A stretch of DNA of 64,000 bases from Macrococcus sp. DPC7161 (GCF_004117835.1 NZ_SDSC01000005.1:62001-126000), one strand, 5' to 3'; positions 26,078-34,841 are shown, counted from the stretch's first letter. A program made the numbers and translations. Notes: generated from the sequence alone by a model not told the origin.

Positions 26078-26092
26078 AGAACGTATGTTCGT
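26078..26092 (+). promoter_or_regulatory. LexA (SOS) box
   Basis: GAACGTATGTTC with flanking A and G fits the Gram-positive consensus CGAACRNRYGTTYC in its GAAC-N4-GTTC core. It lies 33 bases before the YolD-like ATG, in promoter position. Confidence 0.7.
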
Positions 26093-26124
26093 ATACTTAA
26101 ATTAATGAAAGTGAGTTGATACGA

Positions 26125-26526
26125 ATGATACATCCTATTTACGGTGAATTAAACTATAAACGACGTCCAAAAGACACTTTAAAACGAGATATTCCAAAAG
26201 GTCGTGGCATGATTAAATGGGCACCATTTGCTACAATGCCGCAACAATATGAATATATACAATCACAAATTAAAAACCAAAGCAAAACGGAGCGCTTAGA
26301 ACTTTCAGAAGATCGTTTAGAAGAAATCAACCAAACATTACACATTGCCATCAATAACAATCAAGCGGTGTGTATTGAATATTTTCATGATGGTTGGATA
26401 GAAAGTGTTGAAATGATGATTGAGAAGATTGACCAGTGGGCCATGCTCGTCATTGGTAGTATACGCCCTTCGAATCAAACATGTTTTATTGCATTTTTAG
26501 ATATATGTAATGTGACACTACTTTAA
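26125..26526 (+). CDS. YolD-like protein, probable SOS gene
   Basis: A 133-residue soluble protein of the YolD-like family, with RGMIKWAPFATMPQQYEYI, a spacer, and a C-terminal beta segment around IEYFHDGWIESVE. In Bacillus and phages such genes usually sit next to Y-family polymerases (UvrX/UmuC type) and are SOS-induced. Here no polymerase adjoins it, but a LexA box lies just upstream. The ATG at 26125 is nine bases after GTGAG. The molecular role is not established. Confidence 0.8.
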   Translation: MIHPIYGELNYKRRPKDTLKRDIPKGRGMIKWAPFATMPQQYEYIQSQIKNQSKTERLELSEDRLEEINQTLHIAINNNQAVCIEYFHDGWIESVEMMIEKIDQWAMLVIGSIRPSNQTCFIAFLDICNVTLL

Positions 26527-26692
26527 CAAATGTAGGAGATTATAAGTTCAAAAAAGCGGTTTTCATCTCAAATTTGTAACAATGTAATCACCTTTATCAA
26601 TTGGTTAAATTTTTTGTAAAATTTTAGTATTTATATAGTACAGCTTTATGTTTTATGACATAATAAAATCAAATCACAAAAAGGAGACGAAA

Positions 26693-27841
26693 ATGAAAAA
26701 AATCAAAACAGCAATGATGACCCTCCCATTACTCATGATGTCATTACCGACACATGCTGCATCCAAACCACTTGTGATTGCATTTGATGATCATAAAGTA
26801 CATTCATTTGAAATCATCAATCACAATAAAACAGAAATATATACAACACTAGATGACGGTATCCGTGTTTTAAATATTGAAGATGTTAACCAAATTAAAG
26901 TTGATGATGTAACTTATGATGTTACACCGACAAAAGTCAATCATATTCATTTAAAGGCTGATAATGTTAAAGAAGTTAAAAAGGATAACGATAGCAGTGT
27001 AGAGAATAGTGATGTAAGTCATCAAGATAAAAAAACACATTCAATTACTCTAGATATCGTGAATGAAGACTATACGCCATTTCAATCATTAAATGTATCT
27101 AATAATACTGAAGATAAAAGTACCGAGGCATTAACGGCTGAGGAAAAAAAGGCAGAAACAACTAGTGTTGAAGAAGTCGATACGAATGATGAAGCTACTG
27201 ATGTATTGTATTTATTCAAAGATGGTGAATTCGTACAATCTGCTAAGATTGAGACTGCTAAGGTCCAATTTGATGATTTAGAAGCTGATGGTCATTATAC
27301 TGTTTCACAAGATGTATCTGGTGAAGATGCAAAATCAGTAGAAGTTGATACACATGTCCATTTCATTATGGAAACTCTAGATACTAAACATGAAATCACA
27401 CCGATTACCCCATCTCAAGAAGGTAAACGTACAACGATCCAAAGATTATATAAACCAAATTCATCAACTGAAGATGAAGCAGATAAAGACAATAAAGAAT
27501 CAACAAAAAAAGAAATCAAAAGTACACATCAAAAAGAAACAAACGTTAAAAAACCTCAAGTGAAGGTTGAAAAACCAAATGTTTCTCCTCTAAAATCATA
27601 CAGCAGTAAGCCAGTCGTTACAGATCCAGATGATCGTGTGGCTTCTAGTAGTTCAAGTAATAGCGATAACGCATCAAGTGGACAACCGGTTGAAACACCA
27701 TCAAGTGAAAGTGCGTCTTCAGAAGAATTACCATCAACAGGTGAAGCGATGAAAACATTACTTCCTATCGCTGCAATCATTGCATTAGGTTCAGGTTTAT
27801 TATTGTTATTTGTAACAAAAAGAAATAACAATAATCATTAG
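26693..27841 (+). CDS. LPSTG-anchored surface protein of unknown function
   Basis: A 382-residue sortase substrate. The signal peptide is MKKIKTAMMTLPLLMMSLPTHA. The N-terminal region (about 25-105) is rich in beta-strand-forming residues and histidine. Acidic linkers surround a second compact segment (about 175-240, starting VLYLFKDGEFVQSAK). A Ser/Lys-rich wall-spanning stretch precedes LPSTG at 346-350, then a hydrophobic segment and a basic-Asn tail. There is no YSIRK signal motif. I recognise no ligand-binding domain. It lies 0.7 kb downstream of agrA. Confidence 0.85.
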   Translation: MKKIKTAMMTLPLLMMSLPTHAASKPLVIAFDDHKVHSFEIINHNKTEIYTTLDDGIRVLNIEDVNQIKVDDVTYDVTPTKVNHIHLKADNVKEVKKDNDSSVENSDVSHQDKKTHSITLDIVNEDYTPFQSLNVSNNTEDKSTEALTAEEKKAETTSVEEVDTNDEATDVLYLFKDGEFVQSAKIETAKVQFDDLEADGHYTVSQDVSGEDAKSVEVDTHVHFIMETLDTKHEITPITPSQEGKRTTIQRLYKPNSSTEDEADKDNKESTKKEIKSTHQKETNVKKPQVKVEKPNVSPLKSYSSKPVVTDPDDRVASSSSSNSDNASSGQPVETPSSESASSEELPSTGEAMKTLLPIAAIIALGSGLLLLFVTKRNNNNH

Positions 27842-27902
27842 ATATAACAAGATACAATTAGGTAGTTATTATATAATGTACAATGCACAAATAAATATTA
27901 AT

Positions 27903-27943
27903 AAAAAAATTGAGTGAAACACATTCGTTCCACTCAATTTTTT
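27903..27943. terminator. Bidirectional terminator between convergent genes
   Basis: ATTGAGTG and CACTCAAT arms are flanked by an A run on the left and a T run on the right. It can serve the LPSTG gene and the small membrane protein gene. Confidence 0.8.
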
Positions 27944-27950
27944 ATAATAT

Positions 27951-28112
27951 TTACGCATTTTCTGCTTCGATTTTAGCAACGATATCACGTGTACGACGTT
28001 CGATATCTTCGAAATCCTTTTTGAAACTTACGAAGAAGAATGCGATACTTGCTGTAGCGATAATTGATAAAATTAAAATAAATAGGAATAGTCCTTTTAA
28101 GAAACACTTCAT
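27951..28112 (-). CDS. Small single-pass membrane protein (53 aa)
   Basis: A short gene with one hydrophobic helix (residues about 5-30: CFLKGLFLFILILSIIATAS...) and a charged amphipathic C-terminal half (KKDFEDIERRTRDIVAKIEAE). This looks like a small coiled coil facing the cytosol. GGAGG stands eight bases before the ATG. A terminator follows directly. Good ribosome site, proper stop and composition support a real gene. The function is unknown. A toxin-like or regulatory micro-protein role is only speculation. Confidence 0.75.
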   Translation of the reverse strand: MKCFLKGLFLFILILSIIATASIAFFFVSFKKDFEDIERRTRDIVAKIEAENA

Positions 28113-28238
28113 CTTAACGTCCTCCTTACTTCTTTTGACTTATTCTATCACACAATAAGATTACAAACACGAATAATACCTTGCACTTTTATAATTTATA
28201 GATATAATAAAACAGATAAACTAATTAAGGAGGATACG

Positions 28239-28613
28239 ATGCCACACGTACATTTTCTTGCCGCATGGCAAAGCAATGATATTGAAACAATCAAATCAAT
28301 AGTAGCTAAAGATATCAAAACAAATATCGTGTATCAAGATGGTACTGAAAAATCATTATCTTATGATGATTTTGTTGGCCTATTGAAAAAAAGACTCGAT
28401 GCCGTCGATTTAAATGATCGTGAATGGCAATTCGATGTGCTCTATAAAACCGAACGATGTAGTGCAAATATTGTCGTAATCAAAGTTGCCACAGGCGATT
28501 TGAAATTTACACAATCTCCAACCGGTGCACTTTGTATTTTCACATTTGATACAGTCGTTGATAAACGCCAATTGGTTCGCGCATATATTGAACTTGATGT
28601 TACGAATAAGTAA
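28239..28613 (+). CDS. NTF2/SnoaL-like small protein
   Basis: A 124-residue soluble protein. The opening HFLAAWQSNDIETIKSIVAKDI, followed by alternating beta strands, resembles the cone-shaped NTF2/SnoaL fold. No catalytic residues can be named. AAGGAGGA precedes the ATG. It stands alone, convergent with the PH-domain gene. The fold call is moderate; the function is not recognised. Confidence 0.55.
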   Translation: MPHVHFLAAWQSNDIETIKSIVAKDIKTNIVYQDGTEKSLSYDDFVGLLKKRLDAVDLNDREWQFDVLYKTERCSANIVVIKVATGDLKFTQSPTGALCIFTFDTVVDKRQLVRAYIELDVTNK

Positions 28614-28637
28614 TATCAAGTTTTTTTGTTATTTTTT

Positions 28638-28970
28638 CTAATTTGTTAATTGATTGTAAGCTTCAACAAAGGCTTTTGCGCTTCTTTTGTCGACTTGATT
28701 AAAGAGTATGCTGTCCCCATTTTTCAAATAAATCACAATGCGGTAAAAAATAATGACCGTACCACATTTAACTTTACTGATTGCTTCTAATTCGAATGAA
28801 TTGTCTACTTCATAGCCATGTAACCCACCACTTGCTACCCAAAAAATACGTTGATTGGTCAACACGATAAACCCTGGATAACTTTGAGGTGCTTTATGTA
28901 ATTGCATTGCTGCTTCTGTTTTATTAATAACTTGTTCCCCTTGGCGTAACTGTGAATCAATAATACTCAT
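28638..28970 (-). CDS. Bacterial PH-domain-like protein
   Basis: A 110-residue soluble protein with the bacterial PH/YokE pattern. It has a GEQVI start, the core GFIVLTNQRIFWVAS (LTNxRI motif), ISKV, the strand VIYLKNGDSILF and a C-terminal helix AFVEAYNQL. Such domains bind lipids or act as oligomeric scaffolds, but ligands are rarely known. It is a single-gene unit. Confidence 0.75.
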   Translation of the reverse strand: MSIIDSQLRQGEQVINKTEAAMQLHKAPQSYPGFIVLTNQRIFWVASGGLHGYEVDNSFELEAISKVKCGTVIIFYRIVIYLKNGDSILFNQVDKRSAKAFVEAYNQLTN

Positions 28971-29138
28971 ATAATCCCCTCAATTCTAATATTTGTCATT
29001 TATTATATCACAATCATTCTGATTTAATAGTCTATTTTAAAGTCATACATTTGAATAAATTTATGATTGTATTTTTTAACTGTCATATTTTTTGGCAATG
29101 TGCGCTACTTTGATTACAATAAAGTTGAGGTGATGCAA

Positions 29139-30146
29139 ATGAAACTTCCAATACAATTTCCAATTATTCAAGCACCGATGGCCGGCGGGATTACTGATGC
29201 AAAATTTGTAAGTACCATCAGTAACTATGGTTGTCTTGGTGCCATTGCAGGTGGTAATTTATCGATTGAAGCACTTCAAGAAGAGATTCAAGCAGTAAAG
29301 CAACTGACAGAAAAGCCTTTTATGGTAAATTTGTTTGTACTCGATCATCATTACAAAACTATTGAACAATTTGAAACTGTAAAGACACACCTAAATGAAA
29401 TTGAAAAGGAACTCGGTATTCAAACAACCTATGAATATCAAACGTATCCAACGACAGAACAATATGTTGAGCTTTGTATTCAAGAAGCGGTTCCTATTGT
29501 GAGCTTTACATTTGGCTTACCAGACATTCAACTTATTCAACGATTGAAAAAGAACGGTATTATTACAATTGGGACTGCGAATAGTGTTGAGGAAGCAATT
29601 AGAATTGAAGAAGCGGGAATGGATTTCGTCGTTTGTCAAGGTTATGAAGCCGGTGGACATCGTGGTGGCTTTTTAAATCAACCAAGTATCGGTTTATTTG
29701 CCCTACTCCCTCAAGTAAAGCAATCTGTTTCTATACCGATCATTGCAGCAGGTGGCATTGTAGATAATAAAACCATTCAAGCTGCCAATATTTTAGGTGC
29801 AGATTATTTCCAAATGGGGACACGATTCTTAAACACGTATGAATCTATCGCAAGTGATATTCATAAAAATGCGATTTCACAAGCAATAGAAACTGCAACC
29901 GTCGAAACTGATAAAATCACGGGTAAAACTGCGCGTGGTATTCGAAATGATTTAATTGATCAACTCAAAAAATATGACGTGCCGAATTACCCTGTCATGC
30001 ATCAAATGACAAAACCGATCAGAAGTACAAGTAAAGCACAAAACAATTCAAATTATATGAGCATGTGGGCTGGTCAAAATATCAGACATATGAAAACAAT
30101 GCATTTAAAAGATGTACTTAACCTCGTTACCGAAAGCTTTAAATAA
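29139..30146 (+). CDS. Nitronate monooxygenase family FMN enzyme
   Basis: A 335-residue TIM-barrel flavoprotein (2-nitropropane dioxygenase type) that oxidises nitronates such as propionate 3-nitronate. FMN and active-site segments are IIQAPMAGGITD, GAIAGGNLS, CQGYEAGGHRGG (with the expected His), AAGGIVDN and QMGTRFL. The start is the ATG at 29139, eight bases behind GAGG. It lies 11 bases before the C45-like gene, so the two are likely co-transcribed. Confidence 0.9.
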   Translation: MKLPIQFPIIQAPMAGGITDAKFVSTISNYGCLGAIAGGNLSIEALQEEIQAVKQLTEKPFMVNLFVLDHHYKTIEQFETVKTHLNEIEKELGIQTTYEYQTYPTTEQYVELCIQEAVPIVSFTFGLPDIQLIQRLKKNGIITIGTANSVEEAIRIEEAGMDFVVCQGYEAGGHRGGFLNQPSIGLFALLPQVKQSVSIPIIAAGGIVDNKTIQAANILGADYFQMGTRFLNTYESIASDIHKNAISQAIETATVETDKITGKTARGIRNDLIDQLKKYDVPNYPVMHQMTKPIRSTSKAQNNSNYMSMWAGQNIRHMKTMHLKDVLNLVTESFK

Positions 30147-30157
30147 GGATGATAAAA

Positions 30158-31210
30158 ATGAGTGAATCAGAAATAATACAGCACGTCAAAAGTGACATTA
30201 CCTATTTTAGCGGCAATCATTATGACTTTGGGCTATATCAAAGTGAATGGATTAAACAAACATTGATGATGAAAAATAGAGAAAGAGATTGGCGTATTAG
30301 AAGACCTCGATTTGATATCGATGTAGAAGCAACTAAAGCCGCATACAATCAGTTTGCACCGTATATATGGGACGAATTAATGGGCTTACAAGATGGATTG
30401 AAAATGGATTTACACAATGTCCTATTAAACTTTGGGCACTACCGTGTTTACCAGAAACCAAGTGGCTGTTCAGTATTTACGACCGAAGATTATCTTGTTA
30501 GAAATTACGATTATCATCCTTCAACTTATGATGGTCGCATCACATACTTTGAACCAACAGATGGCGGCATACCTACATTAGCACCAGTAAGCCGAATTAC
30601 TGGTCGCATGGATGGCATCAATCTTCAAGGACTCGCCATGGGATATAACTTTATGCATCGCAAAGTCCCTGGAGACGGCTTTGTATGCTTTATGATTGGT
30701 AGATTAATATTAGAAACGTGTGATTCTGTAGAGATGGCTGTGGATTTATTAAAGGAAATCCCACATCGTGCAAGCTTTAGTTATATATTACTAGACAAAA
30801 GTGGTGTAACAAAGATTGTAGAAGCGACACCAAGAGATGTGATTGTAAGAGACCATCATTACTGTACTAACCACTTTGAAGTATTAACACATGAGAATAG
30901 ACGATATTTAGAAGAATCACAATCAAGAATGCATCATTTAACCAACCAAGTAAATGATACACTCACTTTAGATGAAGCATTTCATATTATGAATCATCCT
31001 GATAAAGGCATCTTCTGTGATAATTATGCAAGTTGGAGTGGTACGATTCATACTACTGCATATGAACCGAAAAAGTTAGCCATGCATATCACATTAGGAC
31101 AAGGCAAACGTTATACACTATCATTGAAAGACTTTCATCAAGGGAAACTCCCTGAATTTACAGCCATCGAAGGCACACTCAGAACACAACTTACATTTGC
31201 CAGTGAATAA
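30158..31210 (+). CDS. C45/acyltransferase-like Ntn hydrolase
   Basis: A 350-residue protein of the C45 (isopenicillin N acyltransferase-like) amidohydrolase group. In that family self-cleavage exposes an N-terminal Cys nucleophile. The likely nucleophile is Cys104 in KPSGCSVF, followed by the typical YLVRNYDYHP. Further marks are GRMDGINLQGLAMGYNF and TNHFEVL. The region before Cys104 would be the pro-piece or a small helical domain. No signal peptide is visible. The start ATG at 30158 follows AAGGATG. Substrate unknown; small amides are plausible. Confidence 0.82.
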   Translation: MSESEIIQHVKSDITYFSGNHYDFGLYQSEWIKQTLMMKNRERDWRIRRPRFDIDVEATKAAYNQFAPYIWDELMGLQDGLKMDLHNVLLNFGHYRVYQKPSGCSVFTTEDYLVRNYDYHPSTYDGRITYFEPTDGGIPTLAPVSRITGRMDGINLQGLAMGYNFMHRKVPGDGFVCFMIGRLILETCDSVEMAVDLLKEIPHRASFSYILLDKSGVTKIVEATPRDVIVRDHHYCTNHFEVLTHENRRYLEESQSRMHHLTNQVNDTLTLDEAFHIMNHPDKGIFCDNYASWSGTIHTTAYEPKKLAMHITLGQGKRYTLSLKDFHQGKLPEFTAIEGTLRTQLTFASE

Positions 31211-31214
31211 TAAA

Positions 31215-31349
31215 AGACTGGGACAAAACGATCAGCAACGAGTAAAAACTGAACATGAACCAAAATCGCTTTTTGATTTTGGGTGAGTGTGAAGTTCTTT
31301 ACCGAAGTTGCTGTTTTTGTTCCGTTGAATAAAAGACTGGAACAAAACC
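31215..31349. repeat. Intergenic dispersed repeat (copy C)
   Basis: It is bounded by AGACTGGGACAAAAC and AGACTGGAACAAAAC. Inside are inverted arms CAGCAAC/GTTGCTG and an inner hairpin CCAAAATC/GATTTTGG. The segment GTTCTTTACCGAAGTTGCTG matches copy B. No gene is present. Staphylococcal genomes contain families of such 'tgggac' intergenic elements. Confidence 0.6.
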
Positions 31350-31354
31350 AATAA

Positions 31355-31383
31355 AAAACAGTGAGACAGGTCTCACTGTTTTT
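31355..31383 (-). terminator. Terminator of the Nudix gene
   Basis: AACAGTGAGAC and GTCTCACTGTT with a two- to three-base loop and A/T tracts on both sides. It lies between convergent genes. Confidence 0.85.
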
Positions 31384-32137
31384 AACTTCTATGTAATAAT
31401 TCATATGGTCTAATTTTAATGAAATCCATATTTTGATAATTTAACTTTCTACTCTCAACCAATCGCTCTTTAAAATGCGGTCTTGTAATTAAAGTATCAA
31501 TATTAAAATCATTCACTTCATAAAATGCCACATCAGTTGTTTCTTCTGCACAATTGGTTGGTGTTCCCCCAACGACTTTACCATGAAACACATAAGAAAT
31601 TACACCATTGGATACATTCTGAGCAACGTATACCAATCCAACAATCTCTACATCTAATCCCGCTTCTTCTTTCACTTCACGTTTCGCACAGTCCATCAAT
31701 GTTTCACCAGGATCTAAAGTACCGCCTGGCAATTCTAACGTATCACTGCGATGCAAACTGCGTACTAATAATACTTCACCCTCTTCATTTTCTACATACA
31801 CACTTGCAGATACACTGTATTTCGGTTGAAAGTAATCACCCGTAGGCGTCAAATGAACTTCCTTCTTAGAAATAATCCATTTATCATTAGCTACTTTTTC
31901 GAATAAACTCTTTTGATAATGAGACGTTTTTTTGCGCATTTCAAAGAAATTTTGGTAATGTAACTGATCGTCAAATCCCCAAATCTCTACAATCACCGTA
32001 TGATCATCATCAATCCATCTACCAATTAATTTGGCACCAAGTTCAATATAATTTCTTAATACATAGCGGTGAAAATAAGCGTTAACAGATTCAAAGCCAT
32101 CTGGGATAATCTTTATTTCAGTTTTAACTTCGTACAT
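31382..32137 (-). CDS. NIPSNAP-like domain fused to a Nudix hydrolase
   Basis: A 251-residue two-domain protein. Residues 1-100 have the look of a NIPSNAP/dimeric alpha-beta barrel: YEVKTEIKIIPDGFESV, then YIELGAKLIGRW, VIVEIWGFDD and a long helix. Residues 110-251 are Nudix. The box is complete, GGTLDPGETLMDCAKREVKEEAGL, with the metal-binding REVKEE. Nudix enzymes cleave nucleoside diphosphate derivatives; the substrate here is unknown. The start is the ATG behind GTGGGG; five upstream codons from a TTG are less likely. Confidence 0.83.
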   Translation of the reverse strand: MYEVKTEIKIIPDGFESVNAYFHRYVLRNYIELGAKLIGRWIDDDHTVIVEIWGFDDQLHYQNFFEMRKKTSHYQKSLFEKVANDKWIISKKEVHLTPTGDYFQPKYSVSASVYVENEEGEVLLVRSLHRSDTLELPGGTLDPGETLMDCAKREVKEEAGLDVEIVGLVYVAQNVSNGVISYVFHGKVVGGTPTNCAEETTDVAFYEVNDFNIDTLITRPHFKERLVESRKLNYQNMDFIKIRPYELLHRS

Positions 32138-32261
32138 AATCCCCACGTCCAATCATATTGATAATTCCATTTTATTGAACAAAATGCATATAATCAAATA
32201 ATTCCCTTTAAAAATAATAAAATTAATTTAAAATAAAATAAAAAGCATAAAGGAGGCACAA

Positions 32262-32906
32262 ATGTACAAAAATATACTCTTCGACTTAGACGGTACACTT
32301 ACTGATCCAAAAGAAGGCATTACCAATTCAATCATTTATGCGCTCACTAAAATGGGCATCGAAGCACCAACAAATGATGATCTATTACATTTTATTGGAC
32401 CGCCACTAGCAGATAGCTTTGAAGCGGATTACGGTTTAATTGGTGATGAAAACTTACGTGCCGTTAGTATGTATCGTGAATACTTTAAAGAGCAAGGTAT
32501 GTATGAGAATGCACCTTATCCAATGATCGACATTGTACTGGCAGCATTAAAACAACAAAGCTGCAGATTATTTGTCGCTACTAGTAAACCGACTGTATTT
32601 GCAAAAGGCATCTTACAACACTTTAATTTAGACCACTTCTTTGAAATGATTCAAGGTAGTGAACTTGATGGTACGATGAGTCATAAAGCAGAAATTATTC
32701 AACATGTAATTGAAACACATCAATTGAACAAAGCAGAAACGATAATGATTGGTGACCGTAAATTTGACATCAATGGTGCACATGACAATCAAATCGACTC
32801 TATAGGTGTATTATATGGCTACGGTTCTTTAGAAGAAATTAAAGCAGCAAACCCAACACATATTGTTGCTACAGTTGATTATTTATTGGAAGTATTATTA
32901 AAATAA
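32262..32906 (+). CDS. HAD hydrolase, phosphoglycolate phosphatase-like
   Basis: A 214-residue HAD phosphatase with an alpha-helical cap. Motif I is FDLDGTLTDPKEGI, with the Asp nucleophile and acid. Motif II is VATSKP, motif III the following Lys, and motif IV MIGDRKFDINGA. Members act on phosphoglycolate, nucleotides or sugar phosphates, so annotation is only to the family. AAAGGAGG precedes the ATG. Confidence 0.87.
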   Translation: MYKNILFDLDGTLTDPKEGITNSIIYALTKMGIEAPTNDDLLHFIGPPLADSFEADYGLIGDENLRAVSMYREYFKEQGMYENAPYPMIDIVLAALKQQSCRLFVATSKPTVFAKGILQHFNLDHFFEMIQGSELDGTMSHKAEIIQHVIETHQLNKAETIMIGDRKFDINGAHDNQIDSIGVLYGYGSLEEIKAANPTHIVATVDYLLEVLLK

Positions 32907-32915
32907 ATTAAATTA

Positions 32916-32953
32916 AAAAAGAGAAGTCCCTAAAATAATAGGAACTTCTCTAT
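32916..32953. terminator. Shared terminator of convergent HAD and hemerythrin-like genes
   Basis: AGAGAAGTCCC and GGAACTTCTCT arms with A's on the left and T's on the right. Confidence 0.75.
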
Positions 32954-32958
32954 TTATG

Positions 32959-33378
32959 TTATGCTAATAAAAACTTTTCTTCATCACGAGAATGCATTTC
33001 GTTTAAAATAATTAATGTACGGCAGTAATCGATGATTTGCGTTGAAAAACCTTCGTTCTCCATTTGCATTTTAATTTTAGTAACAACTTGCTTTAATAAA
33101 TCATGATCGCGTTTTAACATTTGAACTTTATCATGTAGCTCAGGAGATTTCGCTTCCATCTCAGCGTATAAACCACCCGCTTCTTCTTCCGCTTCCGCAT
33201 GACTTAACACACGTGATTCCCAAAATTCAACGATTTCTACAACTTGCGTTACGATTTCTTTTTCATCACCTTCACGGAATTTCACAATCAAATCATCCGT
33301 CATTTCAATCGCTAAACCTAACCCTGTATCATGAATTTGTTTATGTGCATGTAATTGCTTTAAACTTGGTCCTGTCAC
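32959..33378 (-). CDS. Hemerythrin HHE-domain-like protein
   Basis: A 139-residue all-helical protein. Candidate di-iron ligands are spaced as in HHE domains: LSHAEAEEE, LKRDHDLL and LNEMHSRDEEKF, plus LHAHKQIHD near the N terminus. The family binds oxygen, iron or NO-related ligands; no function is proved here. The GTG at 33376-33378 is nine bases behind GGAG, while the ATG three codons earlier abuts that site. The repeat array lies just upstream. Confidence 0.7.
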   Translation of the reverse strand: MTGPSLKQLHAHKQIHDTGLGLAIEMTDDLIVKFREGDEKEIVTQVVEIVEFWESRVLSHAEAEEEAGGLYAEMEAKSPELHDKVQMLKRDHDLLKQVVTKIKMQMENEGFSTQIIDYCRTLIILNEMHSRDEEKFLLA

Positions 33379-33446
33379 TTGAATCATCTCCTAGAATATT
33401 TGTTTCCATTTTAACATACATTTGATATGATATTAAAAATGTTTCT

Positions 33447-33537
33447 GGCTAGTATTTAACGAATACTAGCTACTCAACCCTATTTTTACTTGATTTCATG
33501 GCCGACTGGCTAGTATTTATCGAATACTAGCTACTCA
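33447..33537. repeat. Pair of palindromic repeats, 61-bp period
   Basis: Two copies of GCTAGTATT-loop-AATACTAGC (33448-33470 and 33509-33531), each followed by TACTCA. They lie exactly 61 bases apart, between the hemerythrin-like gene and ampS. The region codes for nothing visible. The period matches the larger array at 59071-59297. Confidence 0.7.
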
Positions 33538-33568
33538 CTCACATTTCACTTAAATTCATAACACCAAA

Positions 33569-33605
33569 CAAAAAAAGGATGAGTCATCAAAACAACTCAT
33601 CCTTT
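33569..33605 (-). terminator. ampS terminator
   Basis: AAAGGATGAGT and ACTCATCCTTT arms; an A run on the plus strand gives the T-tract. Confidence 0.85.
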
Positions 33606-33611
33606 CAAATC

Positions 33612-34841
33612 TTATATTACCCAATTTCCATTTCTAAATACGGGTTCTACTGTGCCGTCTTTTTTAATGCCATCGATTGATAAATCACTTGAACCCATCA
33701 TAAAGTCTACGTGGATATTTGATTGGTTTAATCCGCGTTCAAATAATGCTTCTTTCGATAAGTCTTTACCCGCTTCAATCGTATTCGGGAATGATCGTCC
33801 TAATGCGACGTGGCATGATGCGTTTTCATCATACAATGTGTTGTAGTATAAGATGCCTGAATTTGATATTGGTGAATCGTCTGGTACTAATGCGATTTCT
33901 CCTAATCTTCTTGCACCTTCATCGTTGTTTAACATATTTTCTAATACGTCATAACCAACGCCCGCTTCAAAGTCCACGACAACGCCATCTTTAAATGTCA
34001 ATTTAAAGTCATCAACAATCGCACCTTGGTATGCAAGTGGTCTTGTATTTCCAATCACACCGTTTACTCTACGATAATCTGGTGATGTGAAGATTTCTTC
34101 TGTTGGCATATTCACTTGAATTTCAACACCATCACTATTCACTGCACTTGCGCCTAACCAAATGTTATTTTCAGTTAAACCGATTTCTACATCTGTTCTC
34201 GATGATTTATAATGCAAGCGGTCATATGCTTTTTCAGTTAACTGTCTTGCACGTGTGTTTAAATTGTCATTATGAATGCGCCATGCTTCTACTGGGTCTT
34301 CATTATCCACACGCACTGCTTTAATCATTGCATCTAACAATTTTAATCGTGCTGCTTCGCCCTTTAATTCAGGGAATACAAGTTCTCCCCATGCAACGTT
34401 AGGAAACGCCACAATACACCATGAAAAATCATATCTACCTACTGCACGTGCAAAGTCTTTATTCGCTTCACCTAAAGCTTTCGCATTTGCGGCAATCTTT
34501 TTAGGGTCTGCATCTTTTAATAATTCTGGTGTTTGAGAATAGATTCTTAAATGTGCTACTTTTTCTTTTAAGTATGCACTTGTCTCATCTATTTTATATT
34601 GTTCAATCGTTTCAAACACTTCCATCGGTGCATATTCAAATTTCATTTGAGTTGATGGACCATCTGTTAACTTTTGAATGACTTCAGATGCGCCTGCTTC
34701 ATATGATGCCTTTGTAACCGCACGTACAAAATCAATTGCATCAATATCTGCATTCAGTACAACTTTTTGTCCAGGCTGTACATTCAAACCTACTCGTACT
34801 ACTGTTTCTGCATATTTTTTAACTAACTCTAAATATTCCAA
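33612..34841 (-). CDS. ampS: M29 family aminopeptidase (AmpS/PepS type)
   Basis: A 409-residue cytosolic metallopeptidase that removes N-terminal residues from peptides. The family's metal ligands are in MPTEEIFTSPD (about residue 248) and EIALVPDDSPIS near 320. NTLYDENASCHVALG and HVDFMMG (near 380) lie towards the C terminus. Length fits AmpS/PepS. It is a single gene with its own terminator. Confidence 0.93.
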   Translation of the reverse strand: MEYLELVKKYAETVVRVGLNVQPGQKVVLNADIDAIDFVRAVTKASYEAGASEVIQKLTDGPSTQMKFEYAPMEVFETIEQYKIDETSAYLKEKVAHLRIYSQTPELLKDADPKKIAANAKALGEANKDFARAVGRYDFSWCIVAFPNVAWGELVFPELKGEAARLKLLDAMIKAVRVDNEDPVEAWRIHNDNLNTRARQLTEKAYDRLHYKSSRTDVEIGLTENNIWLGASAVNSDGVEIQVNMPTEEIFTSPDYRRVNGVIGNTRPLAYQGAIVDDFKLTFKDGVVVDFEAGVGYDVLENMLNNDEGARRLGEIALVPDDSPISNSGILYYNTLYDENASCHVALGRSFPNTIEAGKDLSKEALFERGLNQSNIHVDFMMGSSDLSIDGIKKDGTVEPVFRNGNWVI

